Under the pieces are notes generated by a model. That model made no database searches. It had not been told where the DNA came from and was given only the letters and a program-made list of their open reading frames with translations. From Paracidovorax avenae ATCC 19860 (lineage in GTDB: Bacteria; Pseudomonadota; Gammaproteobacteria; Burkholderiales; Burkholderiaceae_C): a stretch of DNA of 64,000 bases. The first letter of the stretch is position 1; each line of letters starts with the position of its first letter. Below are positions 16,548 through 25,163 of this stretch, one piece after another. Both the position numbers and the translations under genes were made by a program. The DNA lies in the NCBI RefSeq assembly GCF_000176855.2, contig NC_015138.1:4650001-4714000 (forward strand). Reading direction: 5' to 3'.

Positions 16548-18487
16548 CCTCTCCCACCCCGACACCGCCTGCATCCTCCCCGCCCCCGGCATCCGCCGCC
16601 GCCGGCGCTGCGGCCGCCGCCGCGGCCAGCGCACCGCCCTTCGCCGACGGCAACCTCGGGCTGTCGCACGACCCGCTGCCGCGCCCGCCGGGCTTCACTG
16701 CGCCCGGGGAGGCCTCGCTGTCGCTCGGCATGGTGGGCAACTGCTCGGTCAGCGCGCTGGTGGACGCCAACGCCCACATCGTGTGGTGCTGCCTGCCGCG
16801 CTTCGACGGCGATCCGGTGTTCAACGCCCTCATCCAGCCCGGCGAACAGGGCAGCCGCTTCGCGATCGAACTGGAAGACCAGGTCGAGAGCCGCCAGTGG
16901 TACGAGCCCAATACCGCGGTGCTGCGCACGCGCCTCACCGATCGATCCGGCAACAGCATCGAGGTGACCGATTTCGCGCCGCGCTTCCAAGCGCGCTCGC
17001 GCTTCTTCCGCCCGATGCTGCTGGTGCGCCGCATACGCCCCGTGCAAGGCTCGCCGCGCATCCGCGTGACGGCGAACGTGCGCTTCGGCTGGGGCAGCGA
17101 GAAGCCCGCCATCACGCGCGGCAGCAACCACGTGCGCTTCGTGGGCGCGGACCAGACGCTGCGGCTGAACACCGATGCCCCGCTCTCGCACGTGCTCTCC
17201 GGCCAGCCGTTCGTCCTATCGCGCGAGTACAACTTCCTGCTGGGGGCGGACGAATCGCTGCCCTACGGCATCGCGGACACCGCCCGCTCCTACGAGCAGG
17301 AAACCGTCGCCTACTGGCGCCAATGGACGCAGCGCCTGGCGGTGCCGCTGGAATGGCAGGACGCCGTGATCCGCGCGGCGATCACGCTCAAGCTCTCGCT
17401 CTACGAGGACACGGGCGCGATCGTTGCGGCCATGACCACGAGCATCCCCGAGTCCGCCCACAGCGGCCGCAACTGGGACTACCGCTACTGCTGGCTGCGC
17501 GACGCATTCTTCGTGGTGCGCGCGCTCAACAGCCTGTCCGAGACGGCCACGATGGAGGACTACCTGCGCTGGCTGAGCAACGTGGTGGTGGAGACCAGCA
17601 GCGGCCACATCCAGCCGCTCTACGGCATCGGGCTGGAGCGCGAGCTGCCCGAGTATTTCGTGCCGCAACTGGCCGGCTACCGCGGCATGGGCCCGGTGCG
17701 CGTGGGCAACCAGGCGGCGGAGCACTTCCAGCACGACGTGTACGGCAACATCGTGCTCGGCGCCGCCCAGGCCTTCCACGACCGGCGCCTGCTGCATCCG
17801 GCCGGGCCGGCGGAGTTCGCGCGCATGGAGCAGATCGGCGAGCTGGCGGTGAAGGTGTACGGCACGCCCGACGCCGGCATGTGGGAGCTGCGTACGCGCG
17901 CGCGGGTGCATACCTCTTCCGCGCTCATGAGCTGGGCCGCGTGCGACCGCCTGGCCAAGATCGCCGACTCGCTGCAGCTGACCGACCGCGCCGGCTACTG
18001 GCACGGCCACGCACGGCGCATGAAGGACGAGATCCTGGAGAAGTCCTGGAGCGACAAGCGCCAGGCTTTTGCCGAAAGCTTCGGCGGCAGCGAGCTGGAC
18101 GCCAGCGTGCTGCTCATGGCCGAGGTGGGCCTGATCGACCCGCGCGACCCGCGCTTCGTGAGCACCGTGGACGCCATGGAGCAGACGCTCTGCGACGGCC
18201 CCTACATGCGCCGCTACGAGGCGGCGGACGACTTCGGCAAGCCCGACACGGCCTTCAACATCTGCACGTTCTGGCGCATCGACGCGCTGGCCCGCATCGG
18301 CCGCCGCAGCCAGGCCCGGGAGATCTTCGAGGCCATGCTCGCCGCCCGCAACCCTCTGGGCCTGCTGTCGGAAGACACGCACGCGCAGACGGGCGAGATG
18401 TGGGGCAACTTCCCGCAGACCTATTCCATGGTGGGCATCATCAATGCCGCCATGCGCCTGTCGGCGCCCTGGGACAGCGTGATCTGA
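16544..18487 (+). CDS. Glycoside hydrolase family 15 protein (trehalase/glucoamylase-like)
   Basis: 647 aa. The first 50 residues are Ala/Pro-rich low complexity. A trehalase-like N-terminal domain follows (LGMVGNCSVSALVDANAHIVW and LPRFDGDPVF), then a GH15 (alpha/alpha)6 barrel with NWDYRYCWLRDAFF, SLSETATMEDYLRWL, YGNIVLGAAQ and a late LLSEDTHAQTGEMWGNFPQTYS that contains the expected acidic catalytic region. No signal peptide, so it acts in the cytosol. It sits between otsB and otsA with an ATGA overlap to otsB, suggesting a role in the same trehalose or glucoside cycle. Trehalase versus glucoamylase activity cannot be decided by eye. Confidence 0.85.
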   Translation: MTSPTPTPPASSPPPASAAAGAAAAAAASAPPFADGNLGLSHDPLPRPPGFTAPGEASLSLGMVGNCSVSALVDANAHIVWCCLPRFDGDPVFNALIQPGEQGSRFAIELEDQVESRQWYEPNTAVLRTRLTDRSGNSIEVTDFAPRFQARSRFFRPMLLVRRIRPVQGSPRIRVTANVRFGWGSEKPAITRGSNHVRFVGADQTLRLNTDAPLSHVLSGQPFVLSREYNFLLGADESLPYGIADTARSYEQETVAYWRQWTQRLAVPLEWQDAVIRAAITLKLSLYEDTGAIVAAMTTSIPESAHSGRNWDYRYCWLRDAFFVVRALNSLSETATMEDYLRWLSNVVVETSSGHIQPLYGIGLERELPEYFVPQLAGYRGMGPVRVGNQAAEHFQHDVYGNIVLGAAQAFHDRRLLHPAGPAEFARMEQIGELAVKVYGTPDAGMWELRTRARVHTSSALMSWAACDRLAKIADSLQLTDRAGYWHGHARRMKDEILEKSWSDKRQAFAESFGGSELDASVLLMAEVGLIDPRDPRFVSTVDAMEQTLCDGPYMRRYEAADDFGKPDTAFNICTFWRIDALARIGRRSQAREIFEAMLAARNPLGLLSEDTHAQTGEMWGNFPQTYSMVGIINAAMRLSAPWDSVI

Positions 18488-18523
18488 CGGCACCCCGCCT
18501 GGATTGAACAACAAGGAATTCCC

Positions 18524-19903
18524 ATGAGCCGACTCGTCGTCATTTCCAACCGCATCGCCGATCCCCGCAAACCCGCCGCAGGGGGACTGGCCGTGGCCCT
18601 GGGCGAGACGCTGAGCCGCACGGGCGGCATGTGGTTCGGCTGGAGCGGCACCATCACCGAGGACGGCGTGCCCGGCGAGGGCAAGCTGCAGACGCGGCAG
18701 GCCGGCGGCGTGACGCTGGCCACGGTGGACCTGTGCCAGGAGGACCACGACAGCTACTACGCGGGCTACAGCAACAGCGTGCTGTGGCCGGTGTTCCACT
18801 ACCGGCTGGACCTGGCCGATTTCAATGCGGGCTACATCGCGGGCTACCGGCGCGTGAACCAGATGTTCGCGCGCAAGCTGCTGCCGCTGCTGAAGGAGGA
18901 CGACATCCTCTGGGTGCACGACTACCACCTGATCCCGCTGGCGGCCGAGCTGCGCGCACTCGGCTGCAAGCAGCGCATCGGCTTCTTCCTGCACATTCCC
19001 GTGCCGCCGCCGCTCATCATGGCGGCCATTCCGCAGCACGAGTGGCTGATGCGCTCGCTGTTCGCCTACGACCTCGTGGGCCTGCAGAGCGAGGCCGACG
19101 TGTCCCACTTCACGCAGTACCTGAGCAACGAGGGCGGCGCCGAGAGCGTGGGCCCGCAGCGGCTGCGCGCCTTCGGCGGCACGGTGCAGGTGGGTGCCTT
19201 CCCGATCGGCATCGACGTGGACGAGTTCGCGCGCCTCACCGCCGCGCCGGACGCGGTGCAGACCTACGAGGCGATGAAGGACGAGTATTCGCGGCGGCGC
19301 CTGCTGATGGGCATCGACCGGCTGGATTACTCCAAGGGCATTCCGCAACGGGTGCGGGCCTTCCGCGAACTGCTGGCGCGCTATCCCGAGAACCAGCACA
19401 GCGCCACGCTCATCATGATCGCGTCCCCGACGCGCGACAGCGTGAACGCCTATGCCGACCTGCGGCACGAACTCGAGGGACTGTGCGGGGCCATCAACGG
19501 CGACCACGGCGACCTGGACTGGATGCCCGTGCGCTACATCCACCGCACCGTGGCCCGCAAGCGCGTGCCCGGGCTGTGCCGGGCCTCGGCCGTGGGGCTG
19601 GTCACGCCGCTGCGCGACGGCATGAACCTCGTGGCCAAGGAATACGTGGCGGCGCAGGACCCGGAAGACCCCGGCGTGCTCGTGCTCTCGCGCTTCGCAG
19701 GCGCGGCGGAGCAGATGAAGGAAGCACTGCTGGTGAACCCGTACGACACCCAGGGCATGGCCGACTGCATCCAGACCGCGCTGCGCATGCCGCTCGCGGA
19801 GCGCCAGCAGCGCCACCAGGCCCTGATGGACCGCATCCGCCGGCACGACATCCACTGGTGGCGGCGCACCTTCCTGGACGCCCTGGAAAAAGCCCAGGAC
19901 TAG
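18524..19903 (+). CDS. otsA: Alpha,alpha-trehalose-phosphate synthase
   Basis: GT20 glycosyltransferase that joins UDP-glucose (or another NDP-glucose) and glucose 6-phosphate; 459 aa, typical of proteobacterial OtsA. Landmarks are [13 protein letters not shown] at the start, GGLAVAL and [33 protein letters not shown], and the donor-site [14 protein letters not shown] plus [21 protein letters not shown] lies upstream of the ATG, 36 bases after the GH15 stop. Together with otsB it completes the two-step trehalose pathway used in osmotic and desiccation stress. Confidence 0.94.
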   Translation: MSRLVVISNRIADPRKPAAGGLAVALGETLSRTGGMWFGWSGTITEDGVPGEGKLQTRQAGGVTLATVDLCQEDHDSYYAGYSNSVLWPVFHYRLDLADFNAGYIAGYRRVNQMFARKLLPLLKEDDILWVHDYHLIPLAAELRALGCKQRIGFFLHIPVPPPLIMAAIPQHEWLMRSLFAYDLVGLQSEADVSHFTQYLSNEGGAESVGPQRLRAFGGTVQVGAFPIGIDVDEFARLTAAPDAVQTYEAMKDEYSRRRLLMGIDRLDYSKGIPQRVRAFRELLARYPENQHSATLIMIASPTRDSVNAYADLRHELEGLCGAINGDHGDLDWMPVRYIHRTVARKRVPGLCRASAVGLVTPLRDGMNLVAKEYVAAQDPEDPGVLVLSRFAGAAEQMKEALLVNPYDTQGMADCIQTALRMPLAERQQRHQALMDRIRRHDIHWWRRTFLDALEKAQD

Positions 19904-19927
19904 AGCCGGCACGGGCACAATGCGCGC

Positions 19928-20188
19928 ATGGCCCAAGGCAAACGCATCTCCGTTGACATCTCCGAGGACGCCCTGCAGGTGATCCGCGCCCTGGGCGCGG
20001 CGGCGAAGCAGGCGCGACTGGCGGCAGGCGACGGCCAGGCCGCGGCCGCGGCGCGGCTCGGAGTGCATGTGCAGACGATCGGCCGGATCGAATCGGGCGA
20101 GCCCGGTGTCGCCATCGGGCACGTCATGGGCCTGCTGGCGCTCTACGGCGTCGCCGTGGCCGCCAGCACCCCGTCCGCCAGGCCCTGA
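19928..20188 (+). CDS. Small XRE-like helix-turn-helix protein
   Basis: 86 aa. Residues 20-60 form a lambda-repressor-like HTH (IRALGAAAKQARLAAGDGQAAAAARLGVHVQTIGRIESGEPG), followed by a short hydrophobic GHVMGLLALYGVAV tail typical of this class. It is only 24 bases after otsA and in the same direction, so it may be co-transcribed. It is not paired with a recognisable toxin; the next gene is on the other strand. The target is unknown. Confidence 0.65.
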   Translation: MAQGKRISVDISEDALQVIRALGAAAKQARLAAGDGQAAAAARLGVHVQTIGRIESGEPGVAIGHVMGLLALYGVAVAASTPSARP

Positions 20189-20238
20189 CCGCGGCTGCGG
20201 ACGGTGCCCGCTGCGGCCAGGCAGCCCCTGGCTTGCGC

Positions 20239-21174
20239 TCAGCCGGCCATGGCGAGCGCCGCGTAATCCCCGATCTGGTGCCCCAGTCCGGCCGGCACCA
20301 CCAGCACGCCGCCCGTGAGCGCGGGCAGGTGTCCCGACACTTCGGCCTGCAGCCGGGGCAGCAGGAAATCCTGGTGGTGCAGGAACACGCTCCCGCCGAT
20401 GCTGATGCGCTGCAGGTCCAGGATGGCGACGAGGTTGTAGAGCATGCGGCCGAGCACGCGGCACATCTGCGACACGGCCTCGGCGGCGGCGGCATCGCCT
20501 TCGCGCGCGGCGCCGATCAGGCCACCCGCATCGCGGCCCCAGCGCCGGGGAATCGCGTTGCCCGCGACCAGCGATTCCACGTCGGCCACGTTACCGCAGC
20601 CGCAGGTTGCGTCCTGCGGGCCATCGCTGGAAAAGCTGTGCCCCGCGTGGCCCGCATTGCCGTTCTTGCCGCGCAGCACGATGCCATCCACGCACAGGCC
20701 CACGCCGACACCCGTGCTCCAGGTGACATAAGCGCAGTGGTCCAGCCCCTGCAGTGCGCCCCAGCGGCGCTCGGCCACGAGCGCGGCCACCGCATCGTTC
20801 TGCACGTTCACGTTCTGCAGCACCTCGGCCAGCGGGGCCTGCAGCGGGATGCGCGTCCAGTCGTTGGGCAGCAGGCTGCGGTCGGCGCCCGGCAGGCCGC
20901 CGCAGATGTTGGGGGTGGAGACCTCGACCATGCCGTCCTGCAGGACGAAGGGCCCGCAGCTCGCCACGCCGGTGGACTGCAGCTGCGCGCGCGATATGCC
21001 GGCCTCGGCACAGGCCTCGTCCACCATGCGCAGGCACTGGCGCGCCAGCGCGTCGGGCGGCCCCTCCTTCACGGTCGGCTCGGTGCGGCGCGCCACGAGC
21101 GTTGCCCGGTCCGTTCCCGCGGGCGCCAGCGCCACCGCGACCTTCGTTCCCCCTATGTCGATACAAGCTCTCAT
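20239..21174 (-). CDS. ROK-family sugar kinase
   Basis: 311 aa from the ATG giving MRACIDIGGTKVAVALAPAG, the standard ROK opening with the ATP-binding DIGGTK. Also present are an internal WSTGVGVGLCVDG loop and the zinc-binding signature region GHAGHSF to DATCGCGNVADVESLVAG. The Cys trio and His mark it as a catalytic ROK kinase rather than an NagC-type repressor, as there is no N-terminal HTH. Likely substrates are glucose, fructose or N-acetyl-amino sugars; none can be chosen from sequence alone. It is the last gene before the AT-richer accessory segment. Confidence 0.85.
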   Translation of the reverse strand: MRACIDIGGTKVAVALAPAGTDRATLVARRTEPTVKEGPPDALARQCLRMVDEACAEAGISRAQLQSTGVASCGPFVLQDGMVEVSTPNICGGLPGADRSLLPNDWTRIPLQAPLAEVLQNVNVQNDAVAALVAERRWGALQGLDHCAYVTWSTGVGVGLCVDGIVLRGKNGNAGHAGHSFSSDGPQDATCGCGNVADVESLVAGNAIPRRWGRDAGGLIGAAREGDAAAAEAVSQMCRVLGRMLYNLVAILDLQRISIGGSVFLHHQDFLLPRLQAEVSGHLPALTGGVLVVPAGLGHQIGDYAALAMAG

Positions 21175-21914
21175 CGCCACCTCGGTCGATCGGAAAAGGC
21201 GGCGCGCCATGCCGGCGCCCGCCGCGAAACATCGAGCCGGCAGTATGGAGGCAACCGGCGTGTCTGCAGTGTAGGCCGGGGGCGTCGCAGGTGCGGAATG
21301 CGGCCGCCATCGCAGCGCAAGGCCTGCCCGGAGATCACGCGGACTGCCAGCCACAGGCCGGTCCTGCCCCAGTTTCCTGCGAGTCCCCCGTGCAATCAGG
21401 CAGTCCTTGCATGCCGCACCCAATATTTCGTTTATAATCATTTTTATACTTAATCAATATTATTGCCATTGTCACCAAGGCGACAGATTAATAATTCCGT
21501 TGTATTCTCTGGCTGCAAGAAATGGCAGCGAATCCACGATGCATTACCAGAAAAATCAAAAAATACCAATGGGCATTGACTGAAAATCCACGCCTCCGAA
21601 TCGATGCATGTGCGTGCTATCGGTCCGCGAGGTGTTTTTCTTGTGAACCGCATCTACCGGCCACTCCGGCATTTCGACTCGACTCGCCGTGATACGCACC
21701 ATGTGTTGTCAAAAAATCATTCCACCTCCTGATTCGACAGACGCTCCAGCCAGGGATACTGCAGTCGCGCATCCTGAATCCGCAGCTCACTGACACACGC
21801 CGACGCTATCTGCCGGGGAAACCTCCACTCACCCCGATACCCGACATCAAAAGCTTTGGCAGTTATTTCTCGGATTTCCCCCATTGCCTGGCGACCCCTC
21901 AAAACCTACCGCAC
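21175..21914. other. Long non-coding gap and leader of the biosynthetic cluster
   Basis: About 740 bases without a convincing gene. The first 240 look like ordinary high-GC upstream sequence of the ROK gene. From about 21425 the base composition changes sharply: 21425-21470 is nearly all A/T (TTTATAATCATTTTTATACT and on), the most AT-rich stretch in the window. It likely holds the promoter of the 21915-30486 genes. The site 21427-21445 matches a Fur box at only 11 of 19 positions in my hand alignment, so iron control is possible but not shown. A 61-codon reading frame on the minus strand (21717-21902) is unrecognised. Confidence 0.6.
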
Positions 21915-22463
21915 ATGCATTTAATTCAATCCCGCCTTGCCACGGTGACGTACCTGTTTCTTGTTTGCTCATCCCTGGCGGGATCGCCCGCGGCCATGGC
22001 CGCGAATTCCGGGATACCGGTCCGCTTGGCCGTAGGAGCCAAGGCAGCGCCCGCATTCTCCCCGGCAGCGGCACCGGATTTACGCCCGGTGGTACTGGTT
22101 TCGAAGTCCGTCCCCGCCACGGCTCGTGCCGTCAAGGCTTCAGACAGGGATCCGCACTACATCACCCGAAACGGCACGCACTTCACATACAGGTGCCACG
22201 TTCCCTACACCCTTCCGGGCCAGGTGGCAGCCATCGAGGTCTGCGAAATCGAGCCAGTGGATCTGGAAATCCTGTCGTGGCCGGAAACAGAGGTGATCCA
22301 CATCATTCAGGGCATGGTGACCGTCACCGGAACAGATGGCTTGGGCAAGACCTACTCGGCCGGAGACATCATCGTGCTGCCTCAAGGATTCAAGGGTACG
22401 TGGAGGCAGACCCGGAAGCTCCTCAAGGTCGCCGTACGGCAGCCGCTGTATTGGAAGGAATGA
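21915..22463 (+). CDS. Exported cupin-domain protein
   Basis: 182 aa, first gene of the cluster. Residues 1-30 form a signal peptide (LATVTYLFLVCSSLAGSPAAMA), so the product should be periplasmic. After a Pro/Ala linker, residues 95-180 are a single cupin barrel of the small ethanolamine-utilisation/DUF861 type: EILSWPETEVIHIIQGMVTVTG and YSAGDIIVLPQGFKGTWR. The first cupin motif has a reduced set of metal ligands (E and H near ETEVIHI), so catalysis is uncertain. The ribosome-binding site is weak. The KAS III-like gene starts 25 bases after its stop. Its job in the pathway is unknown. Confidence 0.75.
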   Translation: MHLIQSRLATVTYLFLVCSSLAGSPAAMAANSGIPVRLAVGAKAAPAFSPAAAPDLRPVVLVSKSVPATARAVKASDRDPHYITRNGTHFTYRCHVPYTLPGQVAAIEVCEIEPVDLEILSWPETEVIHIIQGMVTVTGTDGLGKTYSAGDIIVLPQGFKGTWRQTRKLLKVAVRQPLYWKE

Positions 22464-22488
22464 AGGTGCCCTGCCAGGAAACAGCAGC

Positions 22489-23460
22489 ATGACGGTGGCT
22501 CGTTCACACAACGCCGTCCCACGCAGACCCGTCCATATCGGAGCGGCCTGCTACGCGGCGGGACCGCTGGTGCCTCTCGAAGAAGCGATCAGCGACGAGG
22601 CCATGCGGGCCAGGCTGCGCAATCCGAACCACGGTTCAGACACGTTCCCCCAGTGGGACCACGACATCGCCGATCTGGCGGAATCTGCCATCACTCAGTG
22701 CTTGACATCGGCCGGCCGGCAGGCATCGCAAATCGACGCCGTCTTCCTCACATCCAACGGGCTGGACGCCCGGGACAACCTGGATGGAAGCTGGCTGGGC
22801 GTCCTGGATGCCCGCCTGGACCTTTGCCATGCTCCGCACTACCAGTTGGGCATGGCTGGATGCGCGGGCTTTCACTGGGCCGCGAAGCTCGCAACGGGCC
22901 TGATCGAATCGGGACAGTGCGATCACATTCTTGTCGCCAGTTTCGACAAGGCACAGGACGGATTGCAACGCCTCTACGCGGAGAACCCGGACTTCCCCTA
23001 CCTCACCGGCGATGCGGCCGCAGCATGCATCTTCAGCAGTTCTCCGGCATCACTGGATTACCGACTGGTCGGGCGCATCATCAACAAGTGGGATGGACGA
23101 CAAGCCATCCGGACGTCCTTCAAAGAAGAAATCCGCTGCATTGCCCGCCTTATCGAAGATACCCTCGAAAGCGCGGCGATGCGTGCCGACGAGATAGACC
23201 TGCTCATCTCCAACAACTATTCGCTCGACATCAGCCGCCTCTACTGCCAGATCGCCGGGCTGGACTATGCGAAGGCATTCACGCACACCATCGGCAGCCA
23301 CGCGCATTGTTTCGGCTCGGACAACCTCATCAACCTCCATCACGCCGGTCGCCTGACAACGGTCGGCACAGGCCAGAAAACCATGCTTTTCAGTGCCGGC
23401 CCGTTCCAGTGGGGCGCCTGCGTCCTCGAAAGAACCAACGTTTTCGGGGAGGGTGCATGA
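22489..23460 (+). CDS. KAS III-like (3-oxoacyl-ACP synthase III superfamily) acyltransferase
   Basis: 323-aa thiolase-fold protein. The nucleophile Cys is in QLGMAGCAGFHWAA (C125 from this start), in the normal FabH position. The usual His of the HQAN region is replaced: the matching stretch reads LLISNNYSLDIS (N242/N243). Where FabH has the Asn of GNTSAAS, this protein has IGSHAHCFGSD (H271/H273). Swapped or altered Cys/His/acid triads are known in KAS III-like enzymes that move acyl groups to O or N instead of making C-C bonds. The start is chosen at the ATG giving MTVARSHN. It overlaps the adenylation gene by ATGA, so the two probably work together on the carrier-bound acyl group. Confidence 0.8.
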   Translation: MTVARSHNAVPRRPVHIGAACYAAGPLVPLEEAISDEAMRARLRNPNHGSDTFPQWDHDIADLAESAITQCLTSAGRQASQIDAVFLTSNGLDARDNLDGSWLGVLDARLDLCHAPHYQLGMAGCAGFHWAAKLATGLIESGQCDHILVASFDKAQDGLQRLYAENPDFPYLTGDAAAACIFSSSPASLDYRLVGRIINKWDGRQAIRTSFKEEIRCIARLIEDTLESAAMRADEIDLLISNNYSLDISRLYCQIAGLDYAKAFTHTIGSHAHCFGSDNLINLHHAGRLTTVGTGQKTMLFSAGPFQWGACVLERTNVFGEGA

Positions 23461-25163
23461 CCAATGTGATGCACCGGCTTTCGGAAATCGTGCGTCGGCA
23501 GCCTCGAGCTGCAGCGCTCATCTCCGATGCACAAACGGTCAGCTACCAGGACCTGGGCGTGCGCATTGCAGAAATCGCCCGATCGATCGACATCTGGTTC
23601 CTGACGCACCTCGGCCGCGAAGCGGGCAGCAGCGACGCCATCGGCATCTGCATGGGAAAAAGCACCGATCTCTATGCGTCGATCCTGGCCATCCTCGCCA
23701 CAGGCGCGAGCTATGTTCCTGTCGATCCCTTGCTCCCTGCGCAATTGCAGGCGCACATCCTGGAGACCTGCAGATGCAGGCTGGTTCTGGCGGCGCCCGA
23801 CACCCGGCTCCCGGTCTCCGGGGTATGCGTTGCCCCGCCTGGCGAAGCCGCCGACAGCCATCCATCGCAGTCCGCAGCGTGGGCATTCCCATGTCGTGCA
23901 ACGGGGCAGGACCGCTGCTACACCATCTTCACGTCCGGATCCACCGGGCGCCCGAAAGGCGTGCAAATCCGGCACGACGGCGTACTGCACCTCGTCGACT
24001 GGATGCTCCGCGAGATAGCGCTGAAGGAATCCCATCGGGTACTGCAGTACTCCACGATCAACTTCGACGCCTCGGTACTGGACATCTTCCCTGCGCTCCT
24101 GGCAGGTGCCACCCTCTGCATTCCCCGCGACGACCAGCGGCTGTCCGCCACCGGGCTCGCGGAGTTCTGCGCGCGCCACAGGATCCATCAGGCGTTCCTG
24201 CCGCCGGCCATGCTCTCCGTGCTCGACCCGCAGCAGTTCCCGACCCTGGAGACCCTGCTCACGGGCGGAGAAGCCTGCAGTCCTGCGGTAATCCAGGCGT
24301 GGGCGGCGGAGCGGCGGTTCTACAACCTCTACGGCCCCACGGAGTGCACTGTCCTCGTGGCGTTCAAGCGCATGGAGGCATGTCAGGCGCGGACCAACAT
24401 CGGGCAGGCTATCGACGGCGCACGGTTGCATGTCCTGGATGAACAGATGCAGCCGGCAGTTCGGGGAGAACTGCACGTCGCCGGCCCGATGGTGTCACAG
24501 GGGTACATGGGCGACTCTCTGGCGACCACGCGGAAGTTCGTCCTTTGCCCCGAAGTGGATGAAGGCCGCCTCTACAAAACCGGAGATATCGTCGAACGGG
24601 ATGCCTGCGGCGATCTTCATTTCCTGGGACGTCTGGACCGGCAGGTGAAGGTCCGAGGATTTCGCGTGGAACTCGAGGAAGTCGAAGGCGCCCTGGTGCA
24701 GTCGGGGTGTCTGCAGGCGGCGGTCAGGCTGTCGCCGGACGGGCAGCTGGTCGCCTATGTCGTGCTGCCGCCGCAGATAGGGCTGGACGCACTGCGCCAG
24801 CAGCTTGCCCAGTATTTGAGCGACTACAAGGTCCCGCAGTGCTTCATACCGATACAGCAGCTTCCCCTCAAGGCCAGCGGCAAAGTAGATTTCGATGCCC
24901 TGCCAGCCACCACGCCACGGCTTGCGGCGGGTGCTTCCAGCCGGCCCTGCGAACCCATCCTGTCCCTCTGGGAGGAAATCCTGGATCTCCCGCAGGGTTC
25001 GCTGGATGCCCATTCCGACTTCCAGGAGGCCGGCGGGACCTCCATCAAGGCGATCCGCCTGCTGAGCGCCATCGAGGAACGCTTCGGAGTGCGCATCCGG
25101 TTCTCGGAGTTCCTCGATAACCCCACGCCCCATTTTCTGTACAACGCGATACCTCATCCATGA
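23457..25163 (+). CDS. Free-standing NRPS adenylation-thiolation didomain protein
   Basis: 568 aa. The adenylation domain (about 1-490) shows A3 FTSGSTGRPKG, A5 NLYGPTECT, A7 YKTGD, A8 GRLDRQVKVRGFRVEL and A10 PLKASGKVD with its Lys. A carrier domain follows, with the phosphopantetheine Ser in EAGGTSIKAI (S529). There is no condensation, reductase or thioesterase domain. By hand alignment to GrsA the pocket reads D-A-L-F-L-G-L-V-L-K. The Asp means an alpha-amino acid, and the rest suggests an aliphatic side chain, closest to Leu/Ile/Val codes; this is a weak prediction. It is coupled to both neighbours by ATGA overlaps. A phosphopantetheinyl transferase must come from elsewhere. Confidence 0.88.
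   Translation: MTNVMHRLSEIVRRQPRAAALISDAQTVSYQDLGVRIAEIARSIDIWFLTHLGREAGSSDAIGICMGKSTDLYASILAILATGASYVPVDPLLPAQLQAHILETCRCRLVLAAPDTRLPVSGVCVAPPGEAADSHPSQSAAWAFPCRATGQDRCYTIFTSGSTGRPKGVQIRHDGVLHLVDWMLREIALKESHRVLQYSTINFDASVLDIFPALLAGATLCIPRDDQRLSATGLAEFCARHRIHQAFLPPAMLSVLDPQQFPTLETLLTGGEACSPAVIQAWAAERRFYNLYGPTECTVLVAFKRMEACQARTNIGQAIDGARLHVLDEQMQPAVRGELHVAGPMVSQGYMGDSLATTRKFVLCPEVDEGRLYKTGDIVERDACGDLHFLGRLDRQVKVRGFRVELEEVEGALVQSGCLQAAVRLSPDGQLVAYVVLPPQIGLDALRQQLAQYLSDYKVPQCFIPIQQLPLKASGKVDFDALPATTPRLAAGASSRPCEPILSLWEEILDLPQGSLDAHSDFQEAGGTSIKAIRLLSAIEERFGVRIRFSEFLDNPTPHFLYNAIPHP

Noticed and set aside
17216..20464. Very long antisense frame (over 1000 codons) opposite GH15, otsA and the ROK gene
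   Set aside because: High-GC third positions leave stops rare on the opposite strand. The peptide is His/Gln/Arg/Ala-rich without motifs and overlaps well-supported genes.
19928..21174. Toxin-antitoxin pair of the small HTH protein and its neighbour
   Set aside because: The neighbour is a ROK sugar kinase on the other strand with intact catalytic motifs, not a toxin.
21427..21445. Fur box before the biosynthetic cluster
   Set aside because: Only 11 of 19 positions match by hand, and AT-rich sequence gives such matches by chance; kept as a possibility, not a feature.
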